A DNA stretch of 64,000 nt from Austropuccinia psidii (lineage: Eukaryota > Basidiomycota > Pucciniomycetes > Pucciniales > Sphaerophragmiaceae): NCBI GenBank assembly GCA_023105745.1, contig JALGQZ010000007.1:55905569-55969568 (forward strand). Direction: 5' to 3'. Positions 10,122 to 21,569 of this stretch are shown here, in pieces (positions within the stretch are counted from its first letter, which is position 1; each line of letters starts with the position of its first letter). Below the pieces are notes generated by a model, which was given only the letters and a program-made list of their open reading frames with translations, made no database searches and was not told the origin of the DNA. The position numbers were made by a program, and so were the translations under genes.

Positions 10122-11036
10122 CTACATTGGCCACCATATGCAGGTGTTTACTTTCTCTCTTGTTCTATCTTCAGACAAATGTCCTGAAAAGGGACTATCA
10201 TGGCATTCCTTCAGTACAAGATTGATTAATGACCTGTCCACAACTGTCATGACACATGTGTGCTTGGTTCTGTGGTAAATTATACCATCCAGTAGGTGAA
10301 ATCTTCCTTCATCATAAGATTTTCTCCATACTTCATCCAAGGCATGTATTAGAGAGTTGTCTTTACAGTCTTTGTTAATTAATTTGCATAAGATGCTACA
10401 ATTCTTATCTTGAGTGTAACTACTTCTGACTTCTTCAAAGAAGGTGGTGTTCAAGTCTGTAACACTTATTCCTTCTATTGGAATTTGTGGTGAAGCTTCT
10501 TCTGGAACATAAGCAGGATTATCAATATTATTTGGTAATGGCCATCTGCTTAGTCCATTTGCATTCTTATGAATATTCCCATATTTATGAACAATAGTCA
10601 TATTTCCTCTGTATTCTTGTATGGCTATTTGCCATCTGAGCATATGTCTGTTGGGTGTTTTCATGTTCAAAAGTGATTTGACAGCTGTACAATCTGTTAT
10701 CACCTCAAAAACACATCCTTCTAAGAAGTAGTTCAATTTCTCCAAGGCCCAGAAAGAGCATAGACATTCCATCTGACTTGCTCCATATCTGGCTTCAGTT
10801 GGTTTGATTTGCCTGGATATGAAACATATGGGTCCTTCCACAGGTTTATCATTTATGATCTGAACTTGGTGAAGTGCAGCACCTAGCCCATCCCCTGATG
10901 CATCAATATACAGTTTGAAAGGTAATTTAAAGTCTGGCATCAGTAAGAGTGGAGCAGTGGTCAAGGCTTCTCTTAGAGACTCAAAGGCTTTGACTCTGTC
11001 AACAGTCATTTCAAATACTGTGTCTTTGTCACACAA
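10122..11036 (-). pseudogene. RNase H and integrase zinc domain of element 2
   Basis: 304 open codons. RNase H residues are visible: D in [15 protein letters not shown] in [14 protein letters not shown] in [19 protein letters not shown] marks its end. The integrase H2C2 zinc domain follows ([18 protein letters not shown]). The frame is cut at both ends by single-codon changes rather than large deletions. Confidence 0.88.
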
Positions 11037-12323
11037 TTTATAAAGTGGTCTTGCTATGGATGCAAAATCTTTAATGTGTTGCCTGTAATATCCTGCAAAA
11101 CCTAATAATGACTGAATTTACTTCTTATTCTGAGGCATGGGCTTTAGCAATACTGCTGCAACTTTGTTTTTGTCAATTCCAAGGGACAAACCAGATACAA
11201 CATGTCCTAGTGCTTTAAGTTCTTTAAATCCAAAATGACATTCTTTCAAGGAGATTTTCATGTTTACTGGTTGAATTTTTGTCAAACCTCTGGATAATCT
11301 GTACATGTGCTCCTCCCAAGTCTTGGAACAGACAATAATGTCATCAATGTAAATGATTAGTCATCCCTCTGAGAGTTCTTCAGGGAAGATTTCATTCATC
11401 ATTCTTTGGAAGTGTGAAGGTGCATTTTCGATACCAAAGGGAATCCTCAAGTATTCATACACTCCACAATGAACAATAATTCGTAAGTATTTTATTGCTC
11501 TTGGTGTCACCACATTCTGATGGAATCCTTTAAGGGCATCCATAATGGCTATATACACTGCTTGAGATATTTGAGTAAGGGCAATTTGGATTTTTGGTAT
11601 TGGGTATCTGTCTGGAACAGTGTAAGTGTTAAGAGCTCTAAAGTCCCCAACCATTCTGGATTTTCCATTATGCCACGCCACTATGACTGGTGTAGTTATT
11701 TCTACCTCTTTAGTGGGGCCTACTTTTCTTATTACATCAAGGTCCAGAAGTTCTTTGATATGAATTTCTAGAGCTTCCCTTGATTTTGAACTTGCTGGAT
11801 ATACAGGTCTTCTTAAGAGTGGTGGATAAGTTCTCTCAATGTTAAGAATGATGTCAACTTCATGACCAATAATTTCTCCTAGAGGTTCTTTGTCTGTATC
11901 AAATGCTCCTCTGTGGTCATACAAAAGGGAAGAAAGTTCATTTTCTTGTTTATCAGTCAGATGAAGGCTTATTTCAGCCTCATTTAACTGTTCAGACTTG
12001 AATTGCTCTAACTCTAAGTTGACTGGTGATACTTTGTTTACTGTAATTTGTCTTTTAAATGGTAAAAAGGCAAATTTTTGGCTCTTATTGTCTCCAATAG
12101 TAAAGTATCTGTCTTTGTTATTATGTAAATCTATCCCATACATGATTAAATAGTCATTTCCCAATATAAAATATGTACTAGAGAAATTTTCCATAACAAC
12201 AAATTCAACTGTGATCCTTAAATTCTCATTTATGTGTGGGAATATGACATTGGTCTCAAAGATTCCTAATGCTTTCATTGGGTTACTTGCACTGTTGAAT
12301 TTTATACCATCAATTGGTAACAA
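11037..12323 (-). pseudogene. reverse transcriptase of element 2, two stops
   Basis: The frame 11361-12323 (320 codons) holds the region after protease and RT motifs ISQAVYIAIMDALKGFHQ and LRIPFGIENAPSHFQRMM. A stop at 11358-11360 (TGG to TGA in the EGW context) precedes the catalytic YIDD box (about 11340-11350). A second stop near 11117 falls after MPQNKK. The rest of the thumb and connection follows to 11037. The active-site acids themselves are kept. Confidence 0.87.
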
Positions 12324-14816
12324 TTGGTCTTCAAAACTTGGTACACAAGTCTTAAGAAAAAATTTTCAACACAAGAGCAGAAGGCCCCTGGGTCAAGCAA
12401 AAGCTTGGTGGGCTTGTTGTCAATCACCACTTCTGTTAAACAGGAGTTACCAGCTGTATAACCTTTCCCTCTGTTTGATTTTCTTTTCATAAGTTGTGCA
12501 TCTTGAACTTTTGATAAATCAAGTTGACCATTGCTCAATTGTGGCAAGTGGGAATAAGATTCCATGATGTCAAAAGTGGCATTGATATTTTCTATATATT
12601 TTGAAGATTCAGAAAATATGAATGACTTATCATCTGAATTGTCTTCAATTATGTCTTCTTTTTCAACATCTGGTTCCTTTTCAATGTCAATCTCATTGAT
12701 TTTCCCCCTTTTTGGACATGTATTGGCTAAACGGGTGGTGCTTTGGCAAATATGGCATTTTCTGACTGTATCTGCAGATTTATATTTAATATTACCAGAA
12801 TTTTCTTTGGGGTTTTTGTCCACAGAATCTTTCCAAGGTGTATTAAACCTTGTTTTGAGATTCACCCTACTAGAACCAATTTTGGTTCTTGTGGTTACTT
12901 CTTCTAGTATATTGATAATATCCTCTGCTGAAGATTGTTCAGTAGTCCTGCTTTTGATAGCATGCTCTAAGTCACCTCCACATTGTCTCAGAATTTTTCT
13001 ATGGATCATAAATTCTGACATGTCAGGATATAATGCTGTTAATCTGTCCTTTTGTTGACAGAACCATGGTAAAGCTTTGTCTTTATCAGCATTAAATTTG
13101 GCAGATTCAAAGGCTGTTTCAACTTTAAACCTCCAAGCATCCTTTTCCCATTTGTTGATGATTTGGGTTTTCCACCAAGTCCAACTCTGGTGTCCATGTG
13201 CTTATCTTATTTTGATGTACCATCTGTGAGCTGATCTGGTAAACAAGGTGTTAAACCTGGCTGTTACCAATCTGTCTGGTAATTCAAAATCCTCTTTTAT
13301 CATTTCAATACCTCTAATGAACTCCACATGGTCATACTCTCCTTCACTGCTGAAGTGAGGCCATTCTTTAAGTTTTGGAACTTCTCTCAAGAGTGCTTGG
13401 CCCATTGATGGTTCCAAGTTATGAAAAGAAGTGGATAATTCATTTTTTAATTGTGAATTATCAGGATCCAATACTTGTGGATTTGGAATTCTTGTGCCCT
13501 CATTTTGATTTAGAGGTGTAGACATTCTTGGTAAGGTGTTCAGTATTTGTTCAATGTCATTTATTTTACTGTTGCTACACCTTTGGGAATTTCTGTATTA
13601 ATTTTGGAAGCTTTGTATTAAATTTATTACTTCAATTTTATACATGTCTTCTTTATGTGTCAGTTCTTGCCATAACTCTGTCTGTCTTGTATTATCAGCA
13701 GTGACTTGATTCAATTTCATTGATAATTTTGATACTTCTTCTTGTGAAGCATCAAAACACTTTTTCAAGGCAGTGGTATATGTATTTACTTCAGTAAAAG
13801 AATTTGAAATGTCATGAAGGACTTTCTTGTTATCTGTTTTGATAATATTTATGGCTTGTTTAATTCTTGTTTCAATTATTCCATTAACATTGAATTTAAA
13901 ATATTTATCTGTTAATTCTTTAATAATGGCAGATTGCTCATTTATTTTATTGTCAAGAGAATTATCATTATTGGAAATTTTAATTGTTCTTAAAACTTTT
14001 TTAAAACACATTAGTGTTTCATTAATTTGGCAAAGACTCAGGTTGTTTGTTTTAATTTTGTTACAAATGGTTTCATTTTTATCAGAAAGATGTTTTTTCA
14101 CGTCATTTATAGCATCATACAACTCTGGGATGGAATCAAATATATCAGAAATCATTTCTGGAATCTTAATCTGGCTTCCTGCTTCTTCTGTAATTCCATC
14201 ATAGTTCTGGCCATCTGAAATACATTTTCCATGGCATCCTGCTGAATCTTTGGAATTCTGTATCCTTGGCTGTAAGGTTTTGGGGCTGGTGCCTTCCCTT
14301 TGCCCTTGTTTGGAGCTTGTGGCTGTTTTTTCACGTTGGAATTGCTGGTGCTGGCGACTGGGGCTGTTTTTTGGCACTGGTTTGGGTGGTGGTGGGTTGT
14401 TTTTCCTCCATTCTAGTTTCAACAGCGTCATGTTTTTCTTCTCCATCAATGGATGCCATCCATTGAGCAATTCGCAAGTGTTGAGATGGCCCAGCAATTT
14501 TCCCACAGTTAGGTAAGAATTCATGCAATTCTTCCACAGGTCTACAAGGATCTGGTACTCCTTGAATTGAAGTGCATTGATTTAGGCACTGTGGCTGGCT
14601 TTGTATATGTCCACAGAGGCTTGTTGTGGCGGTGTCAGCTCTTTTTGAAGGTAAAATGGTATTATCAGCTTCAGAATGACCCATTTTAGTTGTTTGGAAG
14701 TCATCAACTGACCCTTTTCCTTCTGTACCTGATTGGCCTCTGCCATAATCACGTCTATTACCTTTTTGGGAGCTGCTTGAGGGGTTATAGCTGGCTCCTG
14801 ACCTGGTTGAAGGCAT
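12302..14816 (-). pseudogene. gag and protease region of element 2
   Basis: Starts MPSTRSGASYNPSSSSQKG at 14816 and is then broken by frameshifts near 14340 and 14160 and by stops near 13596 and 13200. Parts in order: Ser/Gln-rich N-terminus; a long coiled-coil-like stretch (13598-14150); capsid (WPHFSSEGEYDHVEFIRG, HRWYIK); a CCHC knuckle CHICQSTTRLANTCP (about 12740); and a protease motif LLLDPGAFCSC (about 12390-12420), where DPG replaces the usual DTG or DSG. Several breaks are simple CAG/GAA to stop changes, consistent with age. Confidence 0.85.
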
Positions 14817-14834
14817 AATTATGGTTAAAAAGGC

Positions 14835-15086
14835 TTAAAATAGTAATTTTACATCAAAAAACTTACTATTGGCCAAATCTTTGGCTTTCTGAAGAGTATT
14901 ACTTATGTACAAGTTAATCAATTCAGAAGATATTGGTTCAGGTTGGTTATTATGAGTCACAATAACAATACCATTATGGTCTGAATTGATAGTACTAGCA
15001 GGAAGAATGCTGGTTACTGTTGAGGCTGTTTGAATGTTTTCTTGTCTTACCACGTTGTCAGACAATAAAATTAATGAAAAAACCAA
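14835..15086 (-). CDS. small upstream open frame in element 2 leader
   Basis: 83 codons between the primer site and gag, ending 18 bp upstream of the gag start. No domain recognised. Composition is not low-complexity, and it could be a leader exon or an upstream ORF, but nothing in the sequence proves translation. Confidence 0.25.
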   Translation of the reverse strand: MVFSLILLSDNVVRQENIQTASTVTSILPASTINSDHNGIVIVTHNNQPEPISSELINLYISNTLQKAKDLANSKFFDVKLLF

Positions 15087-15273
15087 TTATTGAAGTAAAA
15101 AATGGATATTTCAAAAAAGAAATAAAAATTTAAGCCTCACTTATAATATGAAAAAAAATTATTTTTTATGGGTTTTTTTGAATTATAAGTATTTTTTATA
15201 TGTTTTTAAATTTTTCAATATAAGAAAAAAGATTTAAAAAGAGTAAAAAAATATGTCACAGGTAAAATATCAT

Positions 15274-15288
15274 GGCTGGGCCCCCAAA
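15274..15288 (-). promoter_or_regulatory. primer binding site of element 2
   Basis: GGCTGGGCCCCCAAA directly abuts the 5' LTR. On the coding strand it reads TTTGGGGGCCCAGCC. The same place in elements D and 3 has GGCCAGGCCCCCAAAA, so one tRNA (or tRNA-like) primer probably serves all three. Confidence 0.7.
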
Positions 15289-17128
15289 TGTAAGGTGTGG
15301 ATATGAAACTTTGATTAAAAATCAAGTACTTTTCGTGTCCTCAAAGTTTGTATAAGGTAAAAATCAATTAAAAATAGTATGAAATATTATTTTTAAGAGA
15401 AAACACGCCAATTTTATTGCTTATAGCTTTATTAGTATAAAAAAATAATATTATAAAAATTTATTGTTTTACCAACAATAAAAATTTATCCAAAAAATAC
15501 TCTACAAGAGATATTTTAAGGCTACAAAAGAAATTTCTTCAAGAGCAATTTCAATTGGAATTAATTGAGCAAAGAGCTGCAAGAAATTAATTAAAGAACA
15601 AAGTCTTTAAACAGAATATTAAAGAGAAAACACACCCAAAAGTGACGAGAGTGAATTTCGAAACAAAGTGACAAAGTTTACAGTGATGAAAGATGCTTTA
15701 ATTCACTTTTGGGGTGGTTCAGGGGAAAAATGATTATAAAAGTTACAAACAATGATTAAAATGATTTTTTCACGTGATTAAAAGGATTAAAATGATTTAA
15801 AAATGATGGTTGGAATCTCTTATTGATTGGTTTAACAATGTTTAAACTAATTATAAAAGGAAAAGATTCTAACATGAACAGAAAAGTGGGGCAAAGAAGA
15901 CATTCTTTTATAGCCATCAATTCTCTTACTCCAAAAGTAAAATTTACTATTTTCAGTCGTGGAAAACAGTCTGACAACAGAAACACCAATTATGGCATCA
16001 TTGAACCCTGGTTTAGACCAAAAAAGGGCTGGTTTAAGCCATTTTTAGCCATTTTCAGCCATTTTAGACCCTTAAATCAGCCATTACTATAGCAATACCT
16101 GGTCTAGAGCCTTCAAAACGCGTCGGAATGTGTGTCAGAGACGTAGAAACCAGTTAAAACTTTTTTGACTATGATTTTTTTATCTTAAGGGTAGTTTTAC
16201 CCCCTTGGCAACACCTAAAACTACCCCAGTTGGTATCAAAATCTCATCATCAATTGAGTCCACAGACCCTGTAACTCAATCCCAGGCCAAAAGTGATGAA
16301 CTTTTGCGTAAATTTTGACATCCCACGCCTGTCCGCAAGGATTTTGGGGGTCTAGCTCCCCCTTAGAGCTGGAGTTCCTTTTCCCCCCCAAATTTAATCT
16401 TTCCAATTTATTTTTTCTTTAATTCCTCATCATGTATTATACTTATAACTTACATATTTAATTCAATTCAATTGTACAGTACAATAAAGTAATAATTGAC
16501 ACCACATATGTTATGCAAAGTTCACTTATGTAATACACGTGCACATTTTGACATTTCAATTGAATTCAATTGAAAATACTTCAATTCCTCATAACTTCTA
16601 AACTAAACACAACACCTCAATTTTAACACAAAAATTGATGGTTAACACCGCATGTAGTGTGAATTAAATTAAAGTTTTGCGGATTTTCAACTTTTGTATT
16701 GAAAATACTAAAAACTTAATTTAAGCTTATTTAGAGTTGAGTTACAAGAATTTCACTCAGAGGTGACCCCACCTGATTTTTTATGAGGAATCCAATGGTG
16801 AAATAATTTTCATATGTTTATTCATTGGATAAAAAGTTATAATAATTTTTATTTAAATTTTTCCCAAATTTATTTATTTTTTCACAATTTTGTTAAAACT
16901 TCATTTTTACTTAATTCTTTTCAAGTATAAATGTAATTTTACATTTACAAAGTTTAATGTATTTTTATTTTTAAATTGTAATTAATTTTTTTTATTTTTA
17001 ATATAATTCTATATTTTATATTTTGATTTTTATTTTAATAATATAAATAAATTTATTTTATTTATATTAATATGTTATTTTTGTATTTGTGGTCTTTTGG
17101 GTATTTGAAATTACCTCTAAGGCTCACA
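15289..17128 (-). repeat. 5' LTR of element 2
   Basis: 1840 bp, TGTAAGGTGTGG to CTCTAAGGCTCACA. It differs from 7040-8868 by scattered substitutions and short indels. It is followed by the CGCGC duplication. Confidence 0.92.
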
Positions 17129-17133
17129 CGCGC

Positions 17134-17716
17134 ACATTTTGACATTTCAATTGAATTCAATTGAAAATACTTCAATTCCTGGTAACTTCTAAATTAAACA
17201 CAACACTTCAATTTTAACACAAAAATTGATGGTTAACACCACATGTGGTGTGAATTAAATTAAAGTTTTGAGGATTCTCAACTTTTGTATTGAAAATACT
17301 AAAAACTTAATTTAAGCTTATTTAGAGTTGAGTTACAAGAATTTCACTCAGAGGTGACCCCACCTGATTTTTTATGAGGAATCCAATGGTGAAATAATTT
17401 TTATATGTTTATTTATTGGATCAAAAGTTATAATAATTTTTATTTAACTTTTTTCCAAATTTATTTATTTTTTTACAATTTTGTTAAAATTTCATTTTTA
17501 CTTAATTTTTTCATGTATAAATGTAATTTTGTAATCACAAAATTTAATGTAATTTTATTTTTAAATTGTAATTAAGTTTTTTATTTTTAATATAATTTTA
17601 TATTTATATTTATATTTTTATTTTAATAATCTAAATTAATTTATTTTATTTATATTAATATGTTATTTTTGTATTTGTGGTCTTTTGGGTATATGAAATT
17701 ACCTCTAAGGCTAACA
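17134..17716 (-). repeat. right part of the old LTR split by element 2
   Basis: Continues the LTR fragment 6210-7039 after the duplicated CGCGC and ends CTCTAAGGCTAACA at 17716, one base different from the family terminus GGCTCACA. It matches 8281-8868 and 16540-17128 over its whole length. Confidence 0.9.
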
Positions 17717-18010
17717 GGGTTCCTTTCAGCTTTGATCAAATTTGAAATGGGTTTTATTGCCCCCTCTGGCAGTAATTCTGCTTCTGGACCTGTCAGTTTC
17801 AGGAATAGGGTAAACATGCTGGGTAGCTTATTCTGAGCCTTGAGAAAGCTTAGTGATGCAATTTGGTATTGTTGTGTTCCTTGAGTCTGTCAAACCAGAT
17901 TGATATTTGGAAACTTTTTGTGATTGAGGGGGCTCATCCTTGATTATGATTTGAGAAGTACTTATTTCAATTTCCTTATTTAAAATTCCAGAAGGATGCG
18001 TGCTTGTCAA
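17717..18010 (-). pseudogene. unidentified coding relic
   Basis: The minus strand shows two partly open frames that look like one broken protein. One begins MTSTHPSGILNKEIEIS. The other reads SLSFLKAQNKLPSMFTLF and then a LTGPEAELLPEGAIK-type stretch. Composition looks coding, but I recognise no family. It may belong to the element whose 3' end is at 18606. Confidence 0.35.
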
Positions 18011-18099
18011 ATATTGGCTAAACTCATTAATTTGGTGCTATAAAAATGTCATCCTGTATAAATGGTGGTGGCCTTTTGATGATTTGAATTATTTTCTAT

Positions 18100-18520
18100 A
18101 TTGAGGTGGTCATTTTATGACCAGCAGTTATAGTTTGACACTTTTGTTTTGATTTTCTTCTATGATGATGTACACCTGTACATTATTTTCCTGTATTGGG
18201 GTGGTCATTTTATGAACGGCGGTCATAATTTGACATTTTCAATTCTTTCATCTTCCTTTTCTGTATCTGAATGGCCTACCTTGTTTGGATGGTTTTTCTT
18301 CCCTGTATTGATATATTTTTCTTGATTTTAGGGCAAATCATGACCAGCGGTCATAATTTTGTCATTTTGAACTTCTTCTATCTTCTTTTTCTGTATCTGA
18401 AGGGCCTAGCTTGTTTGGTTGGTTTTTTTTCTTCTTGTTTTCCATTCCATATTTTATTGCTTCCTGTCTCAAAGAACCAAATTCTGACCAGTGGTCATAA
18501 TTTTGTAATTTTGAGCTATC
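18100..18520. repeat. degenerate tandem repeat with palindromic ATGACC-N3-GGTCAT core
   Basis: Four units spaced 95, 128 and 144 bp. Each carries an imperfect palindrome (18117-18131, 18212-18226, 18340-18354, 18484-18498), best copy ATGACCAGCGGTCAT, followed by TAATTTTGNCATTTT. It is accompanied by TCTGTATCTGAAGGGCCTA-type segments. It probably sits in an LTR or 3' flank of element 4. Confidence 0.75.
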
Positions 18521-18606
18521 TGTATCTTCCTTTGCTGCATTTGCACACCATATTTTCATTTTTTTTAAAAAGAGAAATAACATTAGTAAAGGCCTATGGT
18601 CCCACA

Positions 18607-18625
18607 ATCCCCCAAACGTGTGCCA
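18607..18625 (-). promoter_or_regulatory. possible polypurine tract of element 4
   Basis: The minus strand reads GTTTGGGGGAT directly before TGTGGGA (18600-18606 on the plus strand is TCCCACA). TGTGGGA is also the start of the LTR at 26806, so 18606 is a plausible edge of the 3' LTR. The body of that LTR could not be matched. Confidence 0.4.
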
Positions 18626-20205
18626 TTTTTTAGTATGAGGTGGCATAAGAACAGATAACCACCCCTGGTTTTTTTGAAATATAATATAATGATACTTGTA
18701 CATTGAAAAAAATATATTGGAAGATGATGAGTTTGAAGTCTCCTATTGAATACTGATAAATAGCCTTTTCTAAAAGAATGTTGAATAAGTTGAAATTCCT
18801 CTTTGATGAAGCAGGAGGCCACTGCCCTGAATTATGAGAGTGTTGAAAAAAAGATTTTTTTCATGTTTTTGAATTATTTGAAATTTCACTTTGATAAGGC
18901 AGGAGGTCACTGCCCTGATACTAATACAGATATGAAAATAATTCTCTTTTTTTAGGTGATTTCTTTTATTATTTTGCTATTTTTTATGGTGGTTTTTTTT
19001 AATTTGTGATTGAAATTGGATTACTTCAGTTATTATTGAGAAATATTCAACCTTCTGTTGGGAATTACTGAAAGACATTTGTCCTTCAATATTTCTCCAA
19101 ATATCTTGTTGCATTGCTTTCTTTGTGTATTTCATTTCCATTCTGAAACAAATCCTTTTACTTCATGAATAAACATGTAGCCAAAATCACACCAGAAAAG
19201 GGTTCCTCCCAAGATTCCCAAAACATCTAGATTCAAGTCTTCTTGAGCCCGTAAAATTCTGTGATACAGTCCTTCTATTGAAAATTGATAATAGCCATAA
19301 GGCTTCTTCCAGTAAGGATTCTATAAGTTTCCTTTAATTCCAATAGTGTTTAGTAATTCCAAAAAATCAACATGTTATAGATTGGATCCAGGTAGTTCTG
19401 AAATATATTTGGTTCGGATTATTGGTGAATCTGGCTCATAATAATACAGCTCTTCAAATGTTATCATTGGAAGTATTACATAATCTTCCTCTCCTCATAT
19501 TATGGTATGTCTTCCTGTATGCCATTTTGATTCTGGAAGTTGCTTGGTAATCCAGATATAATTCCTTGATTTTGAGTATATAAATAAGTTGAGCCTCAAA
19601 AGCAGCATATTTGGTCATAGGCATCATTGAATTCTTCTAGAATGCTAAGTCCAGCTAGCCTTTGTGTATTTTCTGAGAACTCTCCTTCTTCTAGGTCTTC
19701 AGATCTTCTGCCTTGTTTATATTTATCTTCCCAATTTCCATTATTTTGTTGAAATAACTTCACTTAATCTTCTGATTATACCAATATTTCTTCTAGAACT
19801 ATTTCCATTCTTTATTTAATCTATTTCTTAATATATCTATCCCAAACTTGATCCATTTTATCTTTAGTAATTATGGCACTTTCCTTTCCCAATTCGCCAA
19901 TTTTTTCTTTTGCAAATGGCTTGATTATGCTATCTTTTGGTTCTTCACTTATTAATTTTTTTTAGTATGACTAATGTACCTGGTTTCCTCCTGAAATAAA
20001 TTGAAATAATCTTCTGCAATTCTTGAGGAATTTGCTTCAGGTGGCTTCAGATCCATTTTAGATTTCTTCTGTGGGCTTTCCCTTTGTTCTTCTTTATGCA
20101 TACCACTTAACTCAAGTGCTAGCCATTTCTCTGGGTCTTCTATGGCTATGTCTAAATTTCTTCTCATCTTCTTTAGTTCCTCTTTGATTTTTTCTATTGC
20201 TTCAG
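18626..20205 (-). pseudogene. C-terminal part of element 4 polyprotein, heavily broken
   Basis: Decayed coding sequence on the minus strand with many stops. The best-preserved part is next to the gap: EAIEKIKEELKKMRRNLDIA (a charged helical segment), then a stretch ending SRIAEDYFNLFQEETRYISH. Further left, near 19600-19700, ENTQRLAGLSILEEFNDAYD-like text is readable. It contains no RT, RNase H or integrase motif. I recall similar text in gag-type proteins of rust elements but know no function for it. Confidence 0.5.
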
Positions 20206-20705
20206 NNNNNNNNNNNNNNNNNNNNNNNNNNNNNNNNNNNNNNNNNNNNNNNNNNNNNNNNNNNNNNNNNNNNNNNNNNNNNNNNNNNNNNNNNNNNNNN
20301 NNNNNNNNNNNNNNNNNNNNNNNNNNNNNNNNNNNNNNNNNNNNNNNNNNNNNNNNNNNNNNNNNNNNNNNNNNNNNNNNNNNNNNNNNNNNNNNNNNNN
20401 NNNNNNNNNNNNNNNNNNNNNNNNNNNNNNNNNNNNNNNNNNNNNNNNNNNNNNNNNNNNNNNNNNNNNNNNNNNNNNNNNNNNNNNNNNNNNNNNNNNN
20501 NNNNNNNNNNNNNNNNNNNNNNNNNNNNNNNNNNNNNNNNNNNNNNNNNNNNNNNNNNNNNNNNNNNNNNNNNNNNNNNNNNNNNNNNNNNNNNNNNNNN
20601 NNNNNNNNNNNNNNNNNNNNNNNNNNNNNNNNNNNNNNNNNNNNNNNNNNNNNNNNNNNNNNNNNNNNNNNNNNNNNNNNNNNNNNNNNNNNNNNNNNNN
20701 NNNNN
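20206..20705. other. assembly gap of exactly 500 N
   Basis: A 500-N spacer. The sequence right of it starts about 530 bp inside an LTR, so the true gap must hold at least the missing LTR start. The open frames drawn through it are artefacts. Confidence 0.98.
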
Positions 20706-21569
20706 CAGAAACTGTGTGGGACCCCAGTATTGACTGACTTATGAGAAACTGAAGTATAAACAAGCTTCCTTGTCAGTTTGAACCTCATAATCATGGTTAT
20801 GGGATCTTATCCCATGGTAAGGCTGTATTGGTCAAAATGTGGGATTTTGACCTTAAAACAGCTATACCTTAGTCAGTTCTTGAGATATCAACCTCAACCC
20901 TAAACCAGTGTGCAGCCCTGTATGTGTTCTACACAATGGTACCTTATTTGATATGGTTATCATTAAATATGACAAAGTTGTCCCATGTACAAGATTTTTT
21001 GCACATGTGTGTGCTTTGGGTAAAAGCTGTATTGGGCTTGTTTGCGCCATAACGTTTGTTCTAGTTGCAATATGAGGAAATGGATGAAACCATCAGATAG
21101 CCCTGATTTTTCTCTTTCCAAAAAGACCCCACTTTAGGTATCTCACACTAAAACTGTAGAAGTTAGAGGAGAGGTGAATATTTTGTTCACCCTTATTTGG
21201 CCTGAATTTGACTATAACTTCTGAAATACGGGTGCTAGCTCAGTTTTCTGGTACCATTAGATAGCCCTGATTTAGAGCTTCATTTTGCATACCCATTTGA
21301 TGGGGTTAAGCCTCTTACTCTGTATTTCAGATGAGAGGTGAAATTAAGGTTTATGCTCAGCAACAACTTTGAGCAGGAATAACTTTGTTAATCCTTGTCC
21401 TATGATGATGGGACTTAAATTTTCAGTAAGAGCTGAGTTTACTCTTTCTTTGATACCTTTGAGCTAATTTGGCTCAGCTCCATGTTTTGGTGGTGTCTTG
21501 GGCTATACCATTGATTTATGGTATTTTGGCTGTCATGCTTGTGCTCTGGTTTTGAGTCACAGGATGACA
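20706..21569 (-). repeat. LTR fragment (TGTCAG/CTGACA group), start lost in gap
   Basis: Closely matches 63067-63952 of the solo LTR at the right end of the window, including CACAATGGTACCTTATTTGATATGG-like and GAGTCACAGGATGACA (family CAGGCTGACA) segments. It interrupts the element 4 coding relic. Confidence 0.85.

Larger units (their letters stand above)
7040..17128 (-). mobile_element. Ty3/gypsy chromovirus-type element 2, complete but decayed
   Basis: Bounded by LTRs at 7040-8868 and 15289-17128 that begin TGTAAGG and end GGCTCACA, and by a 5-bp target duplication CGCGC (7035-7039 and 17129-17133). Genes run on the minus strand from the right: primer site, leader, gag, protease, RT, RNase H, integrase, chromodomain, polypurine tract. 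It landed inside an older LTR of its own family. The two LTRs differ at many positions and each gene carries stops or frameshifts, so the insertion is not recent and cannot move by itself. Confidence 0.92.

Noticed and set aside
18362..18822. Minus-strand frames of 79 and 113 codons near the proposed element 4 edge
   Set aside because: They overlap the palindrome repeats and polypurine-like site and read through low-complexity text; not convincing as genes.
20142..20794. Long frames across the N run
   Set aside because: Produced by translating N; the real sequence there is unknown.
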